The notes under the pieces: generated by a model
Database searches by the model: none
The model's input: the letters and a program-made list of their open reading frames with translations, nothing else
What the model was told of the DNA's origin: nothing
Made by a program: the position numbers and the translations under genes
Part shown: positions 38,320 to 48,841 of the stretch, one piece after another
Position numbering within the stretch: the stretch's first letter is position 1
Layout: every line of letters begins with the position of its first letter
Source: an uncultured Alphaproteobacteria bacterium
GTDB lineage: Bacteria; Pseudomonadota; Alphaproteobacteria; HIMB59; GCA-002718135
DNA length: 64,000 nt
Reading direction: 5' to 3'
NCBI GenBank assembly: GCA_902602515.1
Contig: CACKRG010000003.1
Coordinates: 150,784-214,783, forward strand

Positions 38320-39119
38320 TGACTAATTTAATAAGCCAAATTTTTAAAAAAAATAAAGACCAAAAAAAATTAGTAACTTTTATAACAGGTGGTGACCCTG
38401 ATTTTGAAACTAGTAATAAAATTATTGAAATTTTGATTAAAAATAACGTGGATATTATAGAAATAGGTATGCCATTTTCAGACCCTATGGCTGATGGTCC
38501 TACCATACAGTTATCAAGCAATAGGGCTTTAAATAATAATATTGATTTAGATAATATTTTTCAATTGGTTGCAAATGCAAAAAATTTAAAGAATAATTTA
38601 CCTATTATATTAATGGGATACTACAATGTTATTTTGAATTATGGAATTGATGATTTTGTAAAAAATTGTGTTCTAAACGGTGTGGATGGTTTAATTATTG
38701 TGGATTTACAACCAGAAGAAGACACTGATTTATTAATTGAATTAAAAAAAAATAATATAGATTTAATAAGACTTATTACACCTACTACAGATGAAAATAG
38801 ACTTAAACTAATATTAAAAAATGCTAGCGGATTTCTATATTATGTAAGTGTAATGGGAACTACTGGTCAAAAGTCTGCAAACATCCAAGAATTAGAACAA
38901 TCTGTAAAATTTATTAGAAAACATTCAGATTTACCCGTTGTTCCTGGTTTTGGCATAAAAGGTGCAGAAGATGTAAGTAAAATTTGCAAAATTGCTGATG
39001 GAGCTGTTGTAGGTTCGAGTATTATAAAAATAATTGAAAAAAATTTAGATCAAAAAAAAATTATGCTTGAAAAAATTGAAGATTTTACAATAAAATTAAA
39101 GCAAGGTACCTATTCGTGA
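38319..39119 (+). CDS. trpA: Tryptophan synthase alpha chain
   Basis: A 266-residue TIM barrel that cleaves indole-3-glycerol phosphate. FITGGDPDFETS, EIGMPFSDPMADGPTIQ with the catalytic Glu, and LIIVDLQPEE with the catalytic Asp are all present, and PGFGIKGAEDV and GAVVGSSIIK form the phosphate site. It forms the alpha2-beta2 complex with TrpB. trpD, trpC, trpE and trpG are not in the window. Its TGA stop overlaps the GTG start of accD. Confidence 0.96.
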   Translation: MTNLISQIFKKNKDQKKLVTFITGGDPDFETSNKIIEILIKNNVDIIEIGMPFSDPMADGPTIQLSSNRALNNNIDLDNIFQLVANAKNLKNNLPIILMGYYNVILNYGIDDFVKNCVLNGVDGLIIVDLQPEEDTDLLIELKKNNIDLIRLITPTTDENRLKLILKNASGFLYYVSVMGTTGQKSANIQELEQSVKFIRKHSDLPVVPGFGIKGAEDVSKICKIADGAVVGSSIIKIIEKNLDQKKIMLEKIEDFTIKLKQGTYS

Positions 39120-39961
39120 ACTGGTTAACAAATTTTGTAAAACCAAAATTATCTTCTTTAGTTAAAAGAAAAGAAGTACCTGAAAAACTATGGAGTAACT
39201 GCATATCATGTGGAAATATGATACATCATAAAGACTTAACTGAAAATCTAAGAGTTTGCATGAATTGTGATTACCATTTTAGAATGTCAGCTGAAGATAG
39301 AATAAAATTATTTTTTAAGGAAGGTGAATATAGTGAAATTTCAACTGACAAGATTTCAGATGATCCACTAAATTTTTCAGATAAAAAAAAATATAAAGAT
39401 AGATTGAAAGAATATAGAAAAAAAACAAGTAGAGAAGATGCATTCATTCTTTTAGAAGGAAAGATTAATGATAAAGGATTGGTAATTGGATTGATGAATT
39501 TTGAATTTATGGGTGGATCAATGGGTAGAGCTGTTGGAGGTGCAATTGTTAAAGGTGCAAAAATATCAGTTAAAAGAAAATTACCTTATGTAATTGTTAC
39601 ATCTTCTGGTGGTGCAAGAATGCAAGAGGGTATAATTAGTTTAATGCAAATGCCAAGAACTGTAGCTGCTATTGATATGTTAAATGATAATAAAATTCCC
39701 TACATAGTAATTTTGACAGAACCAACAACTGGTGGTGTGACAGCTTCTTTTGCAATGCTTGGAGATATTACAATAGCTGAAAAAGGAGCTACAATTGGTT
39801 TTGCAGGAAAGAGGGTAATTCAAGATACTATAAGAGAAGAATTACCAATTGATTTTCAAAAAGCAGAGTATCTAAAAGAACACGGAATGGTTGATATAGT
39901 TTCTCATAGAAAAAACCTCAGAGATACTCTTTATAAAGTTCTTAAGCATATAAGTGAATAA
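39116..39961 (+). CDS. accD: Acetyl-CoA carboxylase carboxyltransferase subunit beta
   Basis: A 281-residue subunit of the carboxyltransferase that makes malonyl-CoA for fatty acid synthesis. The N-terminal zinc ribbon is CISCGNMIHH and CMNCDYHF (C-x2-C-x15-C-x2-C layout). The crotonase-like core has MNFEFMGGSMGRAVGG, TSSGGARMQEG and LTEPTTGGVTASFAMLGD. Translation starts at GTG, which overlaps the trpA stop in a GTGA arrangement. The trpA-accD-folC order is a well-known alphaproteobacterial block. Confidence 0.96.
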   Translation: MNWLTNFVKPKLSSLVKRKEVPEKLWSNCISCGNMIHHKDLTENLRVCMNCDYHFRMSAEDRIKLFFKEGEYSEISTDKISDDPLNFSDKKKYKDRLKEYRKKTSREDAFILLEGKINDKGLVIGLMNFEFMGGSMGRAVGGAIVKGAKISVKRKLPYVIVTSSGGARMQEGIISLMQMPRTVAAIDMLNDNKIPYIVILTEPTTGGVTASFAMLGDITIAEKGATIGFAGKRVIQDTIREELPIDFQKAEYLKEHGMVDIVSHRKNLRDTLYKVLKHISE

Positions 39962-41218
39962 GTGAGCTCTAATACAAATAAGCTTTTAGATGAGCTTTTA
40001 AAGTTACACCCTAAATACATAGATTTATCTTTAGAGAGATTAAGGAAACTTTTAAAAAAACTTGGAGATCCACATTTAGACCTTCCAAAAACTATTCACA
40101 TTGCTGGTACAAATGGTAAGGGTTCAGTTCAAAGTTTTATAAGAAATATTATTATCACAAATGGATATTCATGCGATGCATACATATCTCCTCATCTTTC
40201 AAAATTTAATGAGAGAATCATTCTAAATAATAAAGAGGTCAGTAGTAAAAAATTAAATAGCACTTTAGAATTTGTAAAAAAAATTAATAATAACCAACCT
40301 ATAACTTTTTTTGAAATTACAACAGCTGCTGCATTTGTTTTATTTCAAAGGTCACTTTCTGATTTCTTAATACTTGAAACAGGTTTGGGAGGAAGATTAG
40401 ATGCAACTAATATTATACCTAAAAAACTATGTAGTATTATTACACCAATTAGTCATGATCATCAGGAATTTCTTGGAAATACAATAATTAAAATAACAAA
40501 AGAAAAATTAGGTATTATAAAAAACAGTGATTTCGTATTGATAGGTAAGCAAAAAGTAGAAGTAGAAAATTTTATTAGAAACAAACTATTAAAAAGAAAA
40601 AATATTTATTTTTTTGGTAGAGATTTTAACATTACAAATATTAAAAATAAAAAATTTGAGTTTCAGTATAAAAAAAAGAAAAGAAATATTAATAAACCCA
40701 AACTAAATGGAACTCATCAAATAGAAAATGCATCAATTGCATTAGCTTTTTTTGAAATAATGAAAAAAAATATAGGATTTAGTTTTAAAAAAACCAATAT
40801 TGCAATTAAGGAAACAGTGTGGCCTGGAAGATTAGAAATAATTAATTTTAATAATAAAAAAATTATTTTAGATGGTTCTCATAATATTGAGGGCGCATTC
40901 AAATTAAAAGAGTTTTTAAAAATGAAGAAATTTAAACCCCATGTAGTTTTTGGGATGCTTAACAATAAAGATATTTATAACTTTTTAAAAATAATTAAGA
41001 GTGAAATAAAATATATATTAGCATTAAAAATTCCCAATGAAAATAATGCATTTGAAACTAATATCATTGCTAATAAATGTGAGTCACTTTCAATTAACTG
41101 TGAAGAAATAAAAAATATAAATATGGCGATAAATTATATTAATAATTCTAATGATAAAATTTTTTTAATTACAGGGTCTTTGTATTTAGTAGGAAAAATT
41201 AGGAGAAATTTTTTATAG
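39962..41218 (+). CDS. folC: Bifunctional folylpolyglutamate/dihydrofolate synthase
   Basis: A 418-residue Mur-ligase-like enzyme that attaches glutamate to dihydropteroate and folates. The P-loop is HIAGTNGKGSVQSF near residue 47. SPHLSKFNERI and LETGLGGRLDATN are characteristic of FolC, ITPISHDHQEFLGNT binds metal and nucleotide, and LDGSHNIEGAFKL marks the C-terminal domain. The start is GTG directly after the accD stop. It is the last gene of the run; its 3' end overlaps the convergent trxA by six bases. Confidence 0.94.
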   Translation: MSSNTNKLLDELLKLHPKYIDLSLERLRKLLKKLGDPHLDLPKTIHIAGTNGKGSVQSFIRNIIITNGYSCDAYISPHLSKFNERIILNNKEVSSKKLNSTLEFVKKINNNQPITFFEITTAAAFVLFQRSLSDFLILETGLGGRLDATNIIPKKLCSIITPISHDHQEFLGNTIIKITKEKLGIIKNSDFVLIGKQKVEVENFIRNKLLKRKNIYFFGRDFNITNIKNKKFEFQYKKKKRNINKPKLNGTHQIENASIALAFFEIMKKNIGFSFKKTNIAIKETVWPGRLEIINFNNKKIILDGSHNIEGAFKLKEFLKMKKFKPHVVFGMLNNKDIYNFLKIIKSEIKYILALKIPNENNAFETNIIANKCESLSINCEEIKNINMAINYINNSNDKIFLITGSLYLVGKIRRNFL

Positions 41219-41533
41219 ACTAGTCTTAATCCAAGCCTCAAGAGCCGATTTAGGTAAACTACCGACTTTTGTATCTACTAAATTACCATCTTTAAAAAGC
41301 ATCAAAGTAGGTATCCCTCTAACTCCAAATTTTTGAGGCGTCATAGGATTTTCATCTATATTTATTTTAAATACTTTAAGTGAATTAATATTTTCACTTG
41401 CAATCTCCTCTAATATTGGATCTAGTTGTTTACACGGGCCACACCACTCAGCACCAAAATCTACAACGACAGGTACATCTTGAGTAGATATATCTTTTTC
41501 AAAATTTTCATCATTTGTTAAGTGAGTAGACAT
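41213..41533 (-). CDS. trxA: Thioredoxin
   Basis: A 106-residue thioredoxin with the active-site motif EWCGPCKQ (Cys31 and Cys34), the cis-proline in GIPTLMLFKDG and the usual central buried Asp in VVVDFGAEW. It reduces protein disulfides and can serve ribonucleotide reductase. In Rhizobiales-type gene order trxA is followed upstream by addA and addB; here the 48-base spacer leads straight to the nucleotidyltransferase. It is convergent with folC. Confidence 0.96.
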   Translation of the reverse strand: MSTHLTNDENFEKDISTQDVPVVVDFGAEWCGPCKQLDPILEEIASENINSLKVFKINIDENPMTPQKFGVRGIPTLMLFKDGNLVDTKVGSLPKSALEAWIKTSL

Positions 41534-41581
41534 ATAGTTATATTTATAAGCTATAATTGGTTATTCAAGTTAAAAAAAAAA

Positions 41582-42262
41582 TTATAACTGTCTAAATGTG
41601 TTTTTATCCCCAACATGTAAAATATCTGAGCCTATAATTTCTCCTTTTAAGCTCTTATTTAAAATTAATTTTTGCCAAACTTCATTTATTGAAAAATTTA
41701 AAGGCATATTTCTAAATATCTTTTTACTTACAATTTGTAAGCCTGAATAATAAATAACTTCATCGCCACTATTCCAATTTGAAACAATATTATTTTTAAT
41801 GTTAAAGTCACCTTTTTTATTTTTTAAACCAAAAAAATTATTTTCTTTTACTAATAAAATTTTACAATTTTTTACATTGTTAAAATCTTTTAAAAAATTT
41901 AAAATATCTAATTTATTATGTTGCCTCCAAAAAATGTCTGAATTAACGACACATATATTTTCATTATTTACATAATTAAATATATTTTTTATTCCTCCTC
42001 CAGTTCCAAGTATTGATGGCTCATATACTAGGTTTATTCGATTATTTTTGTATTTTTTTAAAATATAATTTTCTATTTTTTTATGAAGATAATGAGTATT
42101 AATAAAAATTTTATTACATCCGATATTTTGAAAAAAATTTATAGTATTTTCTAAAATTGAACTATTTTCTATTTTTAATAGTGGTTTTGGTTTGTTAACA
42201 GTTAAATCTAACATACGCTTTCCAAAACCTGCACACAGTATAAGTAAAGAAAATTTTTGCAT
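41582..42262 (-). CDS. murU: Sugar-1-phosphate nucleotidyltransferase, MurU-like
   Basis: A 226-residue nucleotidyltransferase. The N terminus LILCAGFGKRMLDLTVNKPKP is the G-x-G-x-R-M...PKP nucleotide-binding signature. FINTHYLHKKIENYI, EPSILGTGGGI and VVNSDIFW (the metal-binding Asp) follow. In other bacteria MurU converts N-acetylmuramate 1-phosphate to UDP-MurNAc in peptidoglycan recycling, working with the kinase AmgK, which is the gene directly upstream. The pairing and the tsaE neighbour support this over a generic mannose-1-phosphate guanylyltransferase. It overlaps the kinase by one base. Confidence 0.82.
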   Translation of the reverse strand: MQKFSLLILCAGFGKRMLDLTVNKPKPLLKIENSSILENTINFFQNIGCNKIFINTHYLHKKIENYILKKYKNNRINLVYEPSILGTGGGIKNIFNYVNNENICVVNSDIFWRQHNKLDILNFLKDFNNVKNCKILLVKENNFFGLKNKKGDFNIKNNIVSNWNSGDEVIYYSGLQIVSKKIFRNMPLNFSINEVWQKLILNKSLKGEIIGSDILHVGDKNTFRQL

Positions 42263-43182
42263 TAATTTATAAATATATTTTCATAAATTGTTTTTAAGTC
42301 AGAAGAAGGAAGATTGTTCATAGAGGATATTATCCTTTTTGTAGTAATATTAACATACTTTAAATATTCTTTTTTTCCATTTTTAAACAGCTTAATCCAT
42401 CTACCAAGCAATCTTGATTGTCTGCATAAATTTAATAAATAATATTGATTACGAAATTCAAAAAAATCATTATTTATTGTAATACTTTCATAAAAAAACT
42501 TGATCAAATCTTCATTATATTTTCTAGTAAAATTAATTCTTGGATTTTCAAGAATAGAAAATAAATCCCAACCCTTGAATCCAATAAAAGCACTTTGAAA
42601 ATCAATTATACCACATTTTAAGTGTAAATTATTTTCATTTAATAATATTAAATTAATAAATTCAAAATCTTTATGTATTAAGCTACTAAAATCGAACTTT
42701 TGACTATTATAGCTATTTTCCCAAGATTGATAAAATCTATCAGCTTGAAAGTTCGAAATTTTTTTATATGGAATATAATAATCAACAAACTCACTAATTT
42801 CATTTTTTAAATCGTTGTATGTATATTTATTCAATTTATTTAAATCTTCTTCAACAAGTGAATTTTGAATTATAATCAAATTATCTACAGCTAATTTTAA
42901 CAAACTATAAACTTGATGTTCTTTAAATATTTTATCAAAATTATTATTACCAAAATCTTCTACTATAATTATTTTTTTATTTGAATGTACTTCATAGACT
43001 TTTGGAATTGAAATATTTAATTTTTTTAATATTTCGTATACATTTATAAAATTATTAAATTCTGTTTCATCTTTAGAAAAATCAATAACTATTTTACTGA
43101 TTTTTTTTTCATATTTTCTAAATATTTTTTTTTTTGATAATCCACCTTTAATTTCAGTTAAATTTCGTAAAAAATTATTCAT
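42262..43182 (-). CDS. amgK: Sugar kinase of the aminoglycoside phosphotransferase fold, AmgK-like
   Basis: A 306-residue APH-fold kinase. IIIVEDFGNNNFDK is a hinge-like segment, LIHKDFEFINLILL is the catalytic loop (H-x-D-x4-N) and GIIDFQSAFIGFKGWDL is the metal site. AmgK phosphorylates the anomeric carbon of MurNAc and GlcNAc, and MurU then makes UDP-MurNAc, bypassing de novo synthesis. The assignment comes from the fold plus its fixed position between tsaE and murU. It is somewhat shorter than known AmgK proteins (about 340), and the N-terminal lobe is divergent. Confidence 0.78.
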   Translation of the reverse strand: MNNFLRNLTEIKGGLSKKKIFRKYEKKISKIVIDFSKDETEFNNFINVYEILKKLNISIPKVYEVHSNKKIIIVEDFGNNNFDKIFKEHQVYSLLKLAVDNLIIIQNSLVEEDLNKLNKYTYNDLKNEISEFVDYYIPYKKISNFQADRFYQSWENSYNSQKFDFSSLIHKDFEFINLILLNENNLHLKCGIIDFQSAFIGFKGWDLFSILENPRINFTRKYNEDLIKFFYESITINNDFFEFRNQYYLLNLCRQSRLLGRWIKLFKNGKKEYLKYVNITTKRIISSMNNLPSSDLKTIYENIFIN

Positions 43183-43187
43183 AAATT

Positions 43188-43634
43188 TTAATTGAAATAT
43201 TTAATATTTATAATTCTTTTTGTGTAGGAGTGTATTTCCAAATTTATTAAATAATGTTTATGTTTTAAAGGCATGTTATCCAATAGCTCTGGCCATTCAA
43301 TTAATGTTATTGAATTTTTAATATTTTCAAAGAAGCCTAACTCTTCTAACTCTTTAATATTTTTTATTCTGTATAAATCGTAATGATAGATTTCAAATGT
43401 ATTTAAGTCATAAGTAATTAAAATTGGATAAGTAGGACTTTTAATTGAATGAGGTATAGATAAATTATTTAGTTTATGTAAATGATTTATTATAAATCTT
43501 GATAGTGTTGTTTTTCCAACACCCAGTTCACCTTTCAACATTAAAACATCACCTAGATTAAGGTTTTTGCAAAAATTTAATGCAAAAGATTTTATTTCAG
43601 AGATATCTAAAATTTGATTCTCGATATTTTGCAA
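43188..43634 (-). CDS. tsaE: tRNA threonylcarbamoyladenosine biosynthesis ATPase TsaE
   Basis: A 148-residue P-loop protein needed with TsaB, TsaC and TsaD for the t6A modification of tRNAs that read ANN codons. Walker A is GELGVGKTTLSRFI, SPTYPILITYD is the TsaE switch segment, HYDLYRIKNIKELEELG carries the catalytic Asp, and TLIEWPELL follows. The length is typical. It sits six bases from metK and five from amgK on the same strand. Confidence 0.92.
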   Translation of the reverse strand: MQNIENQILDISEIKSFALNFCKNLNLGDVLMLKGELGVGKTTLSRFIINHLHKLNNLSIPHSIKSPTYPILITYDLNTFEIYHYDLYRIKNIKELEELGFFENIKNSITLIEWPELLDNMPLKHKHYLINLEIHSYTKRIINIKYFN

Positions 43635-43640
43635 TTCTAA

Positions 43641-44810
43641 CTATGCTATTCCTTTAAGAGCATCTACTAAATCAGTTTTTTCCCAAGTAAAATGCCCTTC
43701 ATTTGTTGGCTCTCTTCCAAAATGTCCATAAGCAGAAGTAGGTACATAAATCGCGTTTGTTAATTTTAAATGTTCTCTTATTCCTCTTGGGCTTAGATCA
43801 AATAAATCTTGAACTGATTTTTCAATCTTTATTTCATCAACTTTGTTAGTTCCATTTGTGTTTACGTAGACTGATAAGGGTTTTGAAACTCCTATTGCAT
43901 AAGATAATTGTATTGTACACTGATCAGCTAGATCTGCTGCAACAACATTTTTAGCCAAATATCTAGCAGCATATGCTGCAGATCTATCTACTTTTGAGGG
44001 ATCTTTACCTGAAAAGGCACCACCACCATGAGGTGCAGCTCCACCATAAGTATCGACGATTATTTTTCGACCTGTTAAACCGGAGTCGCCATCAGGTCCT
44101 CCAATAACAAAGTTACCTGTTGGATTTACATAGAATTCATCATCATGCAGATCTTCTAATAACTCGTTAGGTATACATTCATACACATAAGGTTTAACTA
44201 TTTCCTTAACATCATTTGGAGACAAACCTTCTTTGTGTTGAGATGAAATAACTAATGAAGTTACTTTACTAGGCTTACCGTTTTCATATAGCATTGTAAC
44301 TTGACTTTTTGAGTCAGGCTCTAATCCAGAAGCAGTTCCGTCTTTTCTAGCTTGAGCCATTTTATATAATATTTGGTGAGAATAATGAATTGGAGCGGGC
44401 ATTAATGATTCTGTATCTTTGCAAGCAAACCCAAACATTATTCCTTGATCTCCTGCTCCTTCATCTTTATCACTTCCAGAGTCTACCCCCATAGCAATGT
44501 CTGCCGATTGTTCATGTAGAAAGCTATCAACATCACAATTTTGCCAATGAAAGCCATCCTGTTCATAACCAATATCTTTTATGCAATCTCTAACTTGAGA
44601 TATAATTTGGTCTTTAGATACTGATGGGCCGCGTACTTCGCCGGCAAGTACAACTTTATTAGTAGTAGTAAGTGTCTCACAGGCAACTCTTGTTTGTGGG
44701 TCTCCAGATGATAAGTAAGTATCCACAACCATATCGGATATTCTATCGCAAACTTTATCTGGGTGACCTTCAGAAACTGATTCGCTTGTAAATAAATAAG
44801 ATCTACTCAT
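43641..44810 (-). CDS. metK: S-adenosylmethionine synthetase
   Basis: A 389-residue enzyme that makes SAM from methionine and [19 protein letters not shown] is the N-terminal ATP site, [13 protein letters not shown] the central motif, and [19 protein letters not shown] the second signature. The length and motifs are standard. It follows ahcY by eight bases, so SAM formation and removal of the SAH by-product are encoded together. No SAM riboswitch can precede metK here because the spacer is too short. Confidence 0.97.
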   Translation of the reverse strand: MSRSYLFTSESVSEGHPDKVCDRISDMVVDTYLSSGDPQTRVACETLTTTNKVVLAGEVRGPSVSKDQIISQVRDCIKDIGYEQDGFHWQNCDVDSFLHEQSADIAMGVDSGSDKDEGAGDQGIMFGFACKDTESLMPAPIHYSHQILYKMAQARKDGTASGLEPDSKSQVTMLYENGKPSKVTSLVISSQHKEGLSPNDVKEIVKPYVYECIPNELLEDLHDDEFYVNPTGNFVIGGPDGDSGLTGRKIIVDTYGGAAPHGGGAFSGKDPSKVDRSAAYAARYLAKNVVAADLADQCTIQLSYAIGVSKPLSVYVNTNGTNKVDEIKIEKSVQDLFDLSPRGIREHLKLTNAIYVPTSAYGHFGREPTNEGHFTWEKTDLVDALKGIA

Positions 44811-44818
44811 GTTAATTC

Positions 44819-46117
<1,299 letters not shown>

Positions 46118-46128
46118 TTATTATTCTT

Positions 46129-47868
46129 TTAGATTTTATTTTTGATATTTAAAGGTAATTTAATCATAAAACAAGCACCCCTAAAGTTAAAATTGTCACT
46201 TTCTGTTAATTCTATTGAGCCGTTAAATGATTTAATAATTTCTCTTGAAATAGATAGCCCAAGCCCGGAGTGATCATTTCTTGAAACCTCTCTATCTGTA
46301 TAAAATCGCTCAAAAACTTTTTCTTTATCAACAAATTTAATACCTTTACCTTGGTCATAAACTTTTATTAGCACATTATTATTAAATTTTTCTGTTTTTA
46401 TTAAAATCTGTGAGTTTTCTTTAGAAACAGAAAAACTATTATTAATAAGATTAAGAATCACCTGTAAAAATTTATCCTCATTAACTAATACCTCAAATAT
46501 AGATTCATCCAATTCTAATTTTATACTTATTCCTTTAATATTGCCCATGTAATTTTTTTTAAAATTTAAAAAAAATTTATTAATTTCAATTTTTTTAAAA
46601 CTCTCAGTTTCTATTTCAGATATAATTCTTGAAAAATTTGAAATATCCGAAATTAATCTATTCATTCGATCAACTTCATTATTAAAATTTTTGATTAACT
46701 TTATTTTATTTTCTTTACTAATAGTATTTCTTAACAATAGTTCACTAGATGATTTAATCGCTGTAAGGGGATTTTTCAATTCATGGGCAACGTCGGTAGT
46801 GAACTTTTCTAATTGTTCAATCTGTGTTTTTAAATCTTGAGACATTATTTGAATTTGTTGTGATAAAATACCAATTTCATCATATCTAATAGGGTAATTT
46901 AAATTTTCAGTATTTCTTAATTTGCTTCTTTCAAGTACAGTTATTTTTGTTAACTCATTTAAAGGGTTAATAAGACCTCTTAAAAAAAAATAAGATAGTA
47001 TCAAAATTATAATAATAAGCACTATAAAAAAGTTTAATAGATTAATCGAACTAAGTGCAAGATCATCATTGGTAATAATAAGATTAAACGACAATAATGC
47101 GACACCATATACTTTTTGGTTAAGAATAATTGGAGATGAAATAATATTAATTATTTTGCCTTGTTCATTAATATATATTTTTTTTGATAATTCTTTTTCT
47201 CTTATAGTTTCAGATACAATATTAATTTCATGAGTTTTATTAGTAAGATATTTAGAATATCTACTTTTTAATATGTACAAGTAAGCTGAATTAAAAACAT
47301 TAAAGTAGCTTTGTTTATAAAAAGAAGAAATATTAGAAGTTTTTTGAGGCTTTTCAGGAATTTCACTTTGACTTACTTCATTTGATAAATATGGATTATC
47401 CGAGTCAGCTATTTTAATCCAATTATCATTAAAAATCTTGATATTATATTCCTTATTTGAATAATTTTGTAAAATATATTGTTCGGCAGTAAATTGCTCA
47501 AGCTCCAGATCTGATAATTCTAATGTATTTAAAAATAAATTTTCTTGAGCACATTTTTCTTCTTCATAAAGCTCAGCATCTATATCTTTATCTATAACAC
47601 GACATCGGTAATTGGTTTGATATAAAGGGATATTAATAATAGAATTATTTTCTAAATAAGATGTTATTTTTTTTAATTCATTGATAGATGTCTCAATCCT
47701 ATTTTCAATTAATTTATCATTTTTTATTAAAAAATAATTAAAAATTAATAAAAAAATTAATCCAAATACTATTATTAATAAATTTACTATTAGTAACTGT
47801 ATAGATAATCTAAAATTTGAAAAATTAAAAATTTTTAAACTAATCACGCCAAGAATATCCAGACCCAT
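46129..47868 (-). CDS. chvG: ChvG/ExoS-type sensor histidine kinase
   Basis: A 579-residue membrane kinase. The first membrane helix is around residues 22-48, a periplasmic sensor domain of about 230 residues contains several cysteines, and the second helix is around 280-300. HAMP, HisKA with DVAHELKNPLTAIKSS (phosphorylated His near residue 363) and a HATPase domain with LNLINNSFSVS and GLGLSISREI follow. It is adjacent to, and overlaps by 29 bases, a ChvI-type regulator. A GTG at 47847 would reduce the overlap and is a plausible alternative start. In Rhizobiales ChvG/ChvI senses acid and envelope stress; the signal here is not known. Confidence 0.85.
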   Translation of the reverse strand: MGLDILGVISLKIFNFSNFRLSIQLLIVNLLIIVFGLIFLLIFNYFLIKNDKLIENRIETSINELKKITSYLENNSIINIPLYQTNYRCRVIDKDIDAELYEEEKCAQENLFLNTLELSDLELEQFTAEQYILQNYSNKEYNIKIFNDNWIKIADSDNPYLSNEVSQSEIPEKPQKTSNISSFYKQSYFNVFNSAYLYILKSRYSKYLTNKTHEINIVSETIREKELSKKIYINEQGKIINIISSPIILNQKVYGVALLSFNLIITNDDLALSSINLLNFFIVLIIIILILSYFFLRGLINPLNELTKITVLERSKLRNTENLNYPIRYDEIGILSQQIQIMSQDLKTQIEQLEKFTTDVAHELKNPLTAIKSSSELLLRNTISKENKIKLIKNFNNEVDRMNRLISDISNFSRIISEIETESFKKIEINKFFLNFKKNYMGNIKGISIKLELDESIFEVLVNEDKFLQVILNLINNSFSVSKENSQILIKTEKFNNNVLIKVYDQGKGIKFVDKEKVFERFYTDREVSRNDHSGLGLSISREIIKSFNGSIELTESDNFNFRGACFMIKLPLNIKNKI

Positions 47869-48553
47869 ATCTTGTTCTTATCTGGTTAAAAGATGTATCA
47901 TAAGATCTGAATTTTTTTCTAAGTCTTTTAATGTGACTATCTATTGTTCTATCATCAACATAAATCGAATCGCCATACATTGCATCCATCAATTGGTTAC
48001 GATCTTTTACAACACCAGGATATTTTGCAAGTGATTTAATAAGATTAAATTCAGCAACAGTAAGTTCAATTTCTATACCCTTCCAAAAACAAAGTTGTTT
48101 ATCCTCATCAAGTACCAAATCACCCTTTACAAATGATATTTTTTGTTCGCTAGATTCATTATTATTTTTTGATCTATTAGAGTGGATTCTTAGAACAGTT
48201 CTAACTCTTTCATTTAGCAGTTTTTGTGAAAAAGGTTTTTTGATATAATCTGCAGCACCCATTCTAAGTCCTATGATTTCATCCTGCTCATGGTCTTTAG
48301 ATGTCAAAAAAATAATTGGTAAATCTTTTAGTTTTCCAATCTTGCTTGATCTTACTTTACTTAGTAGTTCATTCCCGTCCATTTTGGGCATTTTGATATC
48401 AAATAAGCCTAAATCATATGATTTTTTTTCCAAAGCTTCCAAGGCCTCAACGCCATTTAGAAAAGTATCTACATTAAAACCTTCACTTTCCAGAGAAAGA
48501 GACACTGATGTTAGAATCGACTGTTCATCGTCCACTAATGCAATAGTTACCAT
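47840..48553 (-). CDS. chvI: ChvI-type response regulator
   Basis: A 237-residue OmpR-class regulator. The receiver domain starts IALVDDEQSILTSVSLSLE, the phosphorylated Asp is at residue 52 in LFDIKMPKMDG, and IIFLTSKDHEQDEIIGLRMG plus IKKPFSQKLL are typical of ChvI. The winged-helix DNA-binding domain covers residues about 140-235, with DDRTIDSHIKRLRKKF. It heads a minus-strand gene series that continues through chvG, ahcY, metK, tsaE, amgK and murU. Its target genes cannot be read from this sequence. Confidence 0.88.
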   Translation of the reverse strand: MVTIALVDDEQSILTSVSLSLESEGFNVDTFLNGVEALEALEKKSYDLGLFDIKMPKMDGNELLSKVRSSKIGKLKDLPIIFLTSKDHEQDEIIGLRMGAADYIKKPFSQKLLNERVRTVLRIHSNRSKNNNESSEQKISFVKGDLVLDEDKQLCFWKGIEIELTVAEFNLIKSLAKYPGVVKDRNQLMDAMYGDSIYVDDRTIDSHIKRLRKKFRSYDTSFNQIRTRYGSGYSWRD

Positions 48554-48747
48554 ATTGAAATATATCCATAATTTATGGCATATTTAAGTTCAAAGATAAA
48601 ATAACACATTTTTAAAATTTAATAATTTGTGATTTAAGTTGATAAGTAAATTCAATTATTTCAATAACTTGTTTCACTCTCGTAAAACTATATTAAATAA
48701 TAGTTTGACTTCATAAAAAAAATATTTATGTTCTTATTTTGTTCTTA

Positions 48748-48775
48748 TTGCGATATTAAGCAAATGTTGTATTGT
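48748..48775 (+). promoter_or_regulatory. Candidate promoter of the nrdA operon
   Basis: TTGCGA (48748-48753) and TATTGT (48770-48775) are spaced by 16 bases, each matching four of six consensus positions. The probable start site would fall on or just before the NrdR-like box at 48788. The rest of the 288-base divergent region between chvI and nrdA is AT-rich, and I see no gene in it. Confidence 0.35.
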
Positions 48776-48787
48776 CATTTTTCGGCG

Positions 48788-48803
48788 GCACTACATATTG
48801 TGT
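48788..48803 (+). promoter_or_regulatory. NrdR-box-like operator upstream of nrdA
   Basis: The 16-base element GCACTACATATTGTGT matches the published palindromic NrdR box (ACACWATATATWGTGT) at 14 of 16 positions by my count. It lies 38 bases before the nrdA start, just downstream of a candidate -10 element. NrdR represses ribonucleotide reductase operons when dATP is high. A second, much weaker half-match overlaps the -10 region at 48760-48775; NrdR normally binds a pair of boxes. Confidence 0.6.
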
Positions 48804-48841
48804 TTTTCGACAATAATTTATTAAAAATGGATAGAATTTAA

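Noticed and set aside
44811-44818. A SAM or SAH riboswitch before metK or ahcY
   Set aside because: The spacers are 8 bases (ahcY-metK) and 20 bases (chvG-ahcY), too short for any known aptamer of these classes.
48760-48775. A second strong NrdR box
   Set aside because: Only about 9 of 16 positions match, and the distance of 28 bases from the clear box is shorter than the usual three helical turns. It is kept only as a weak half-match.
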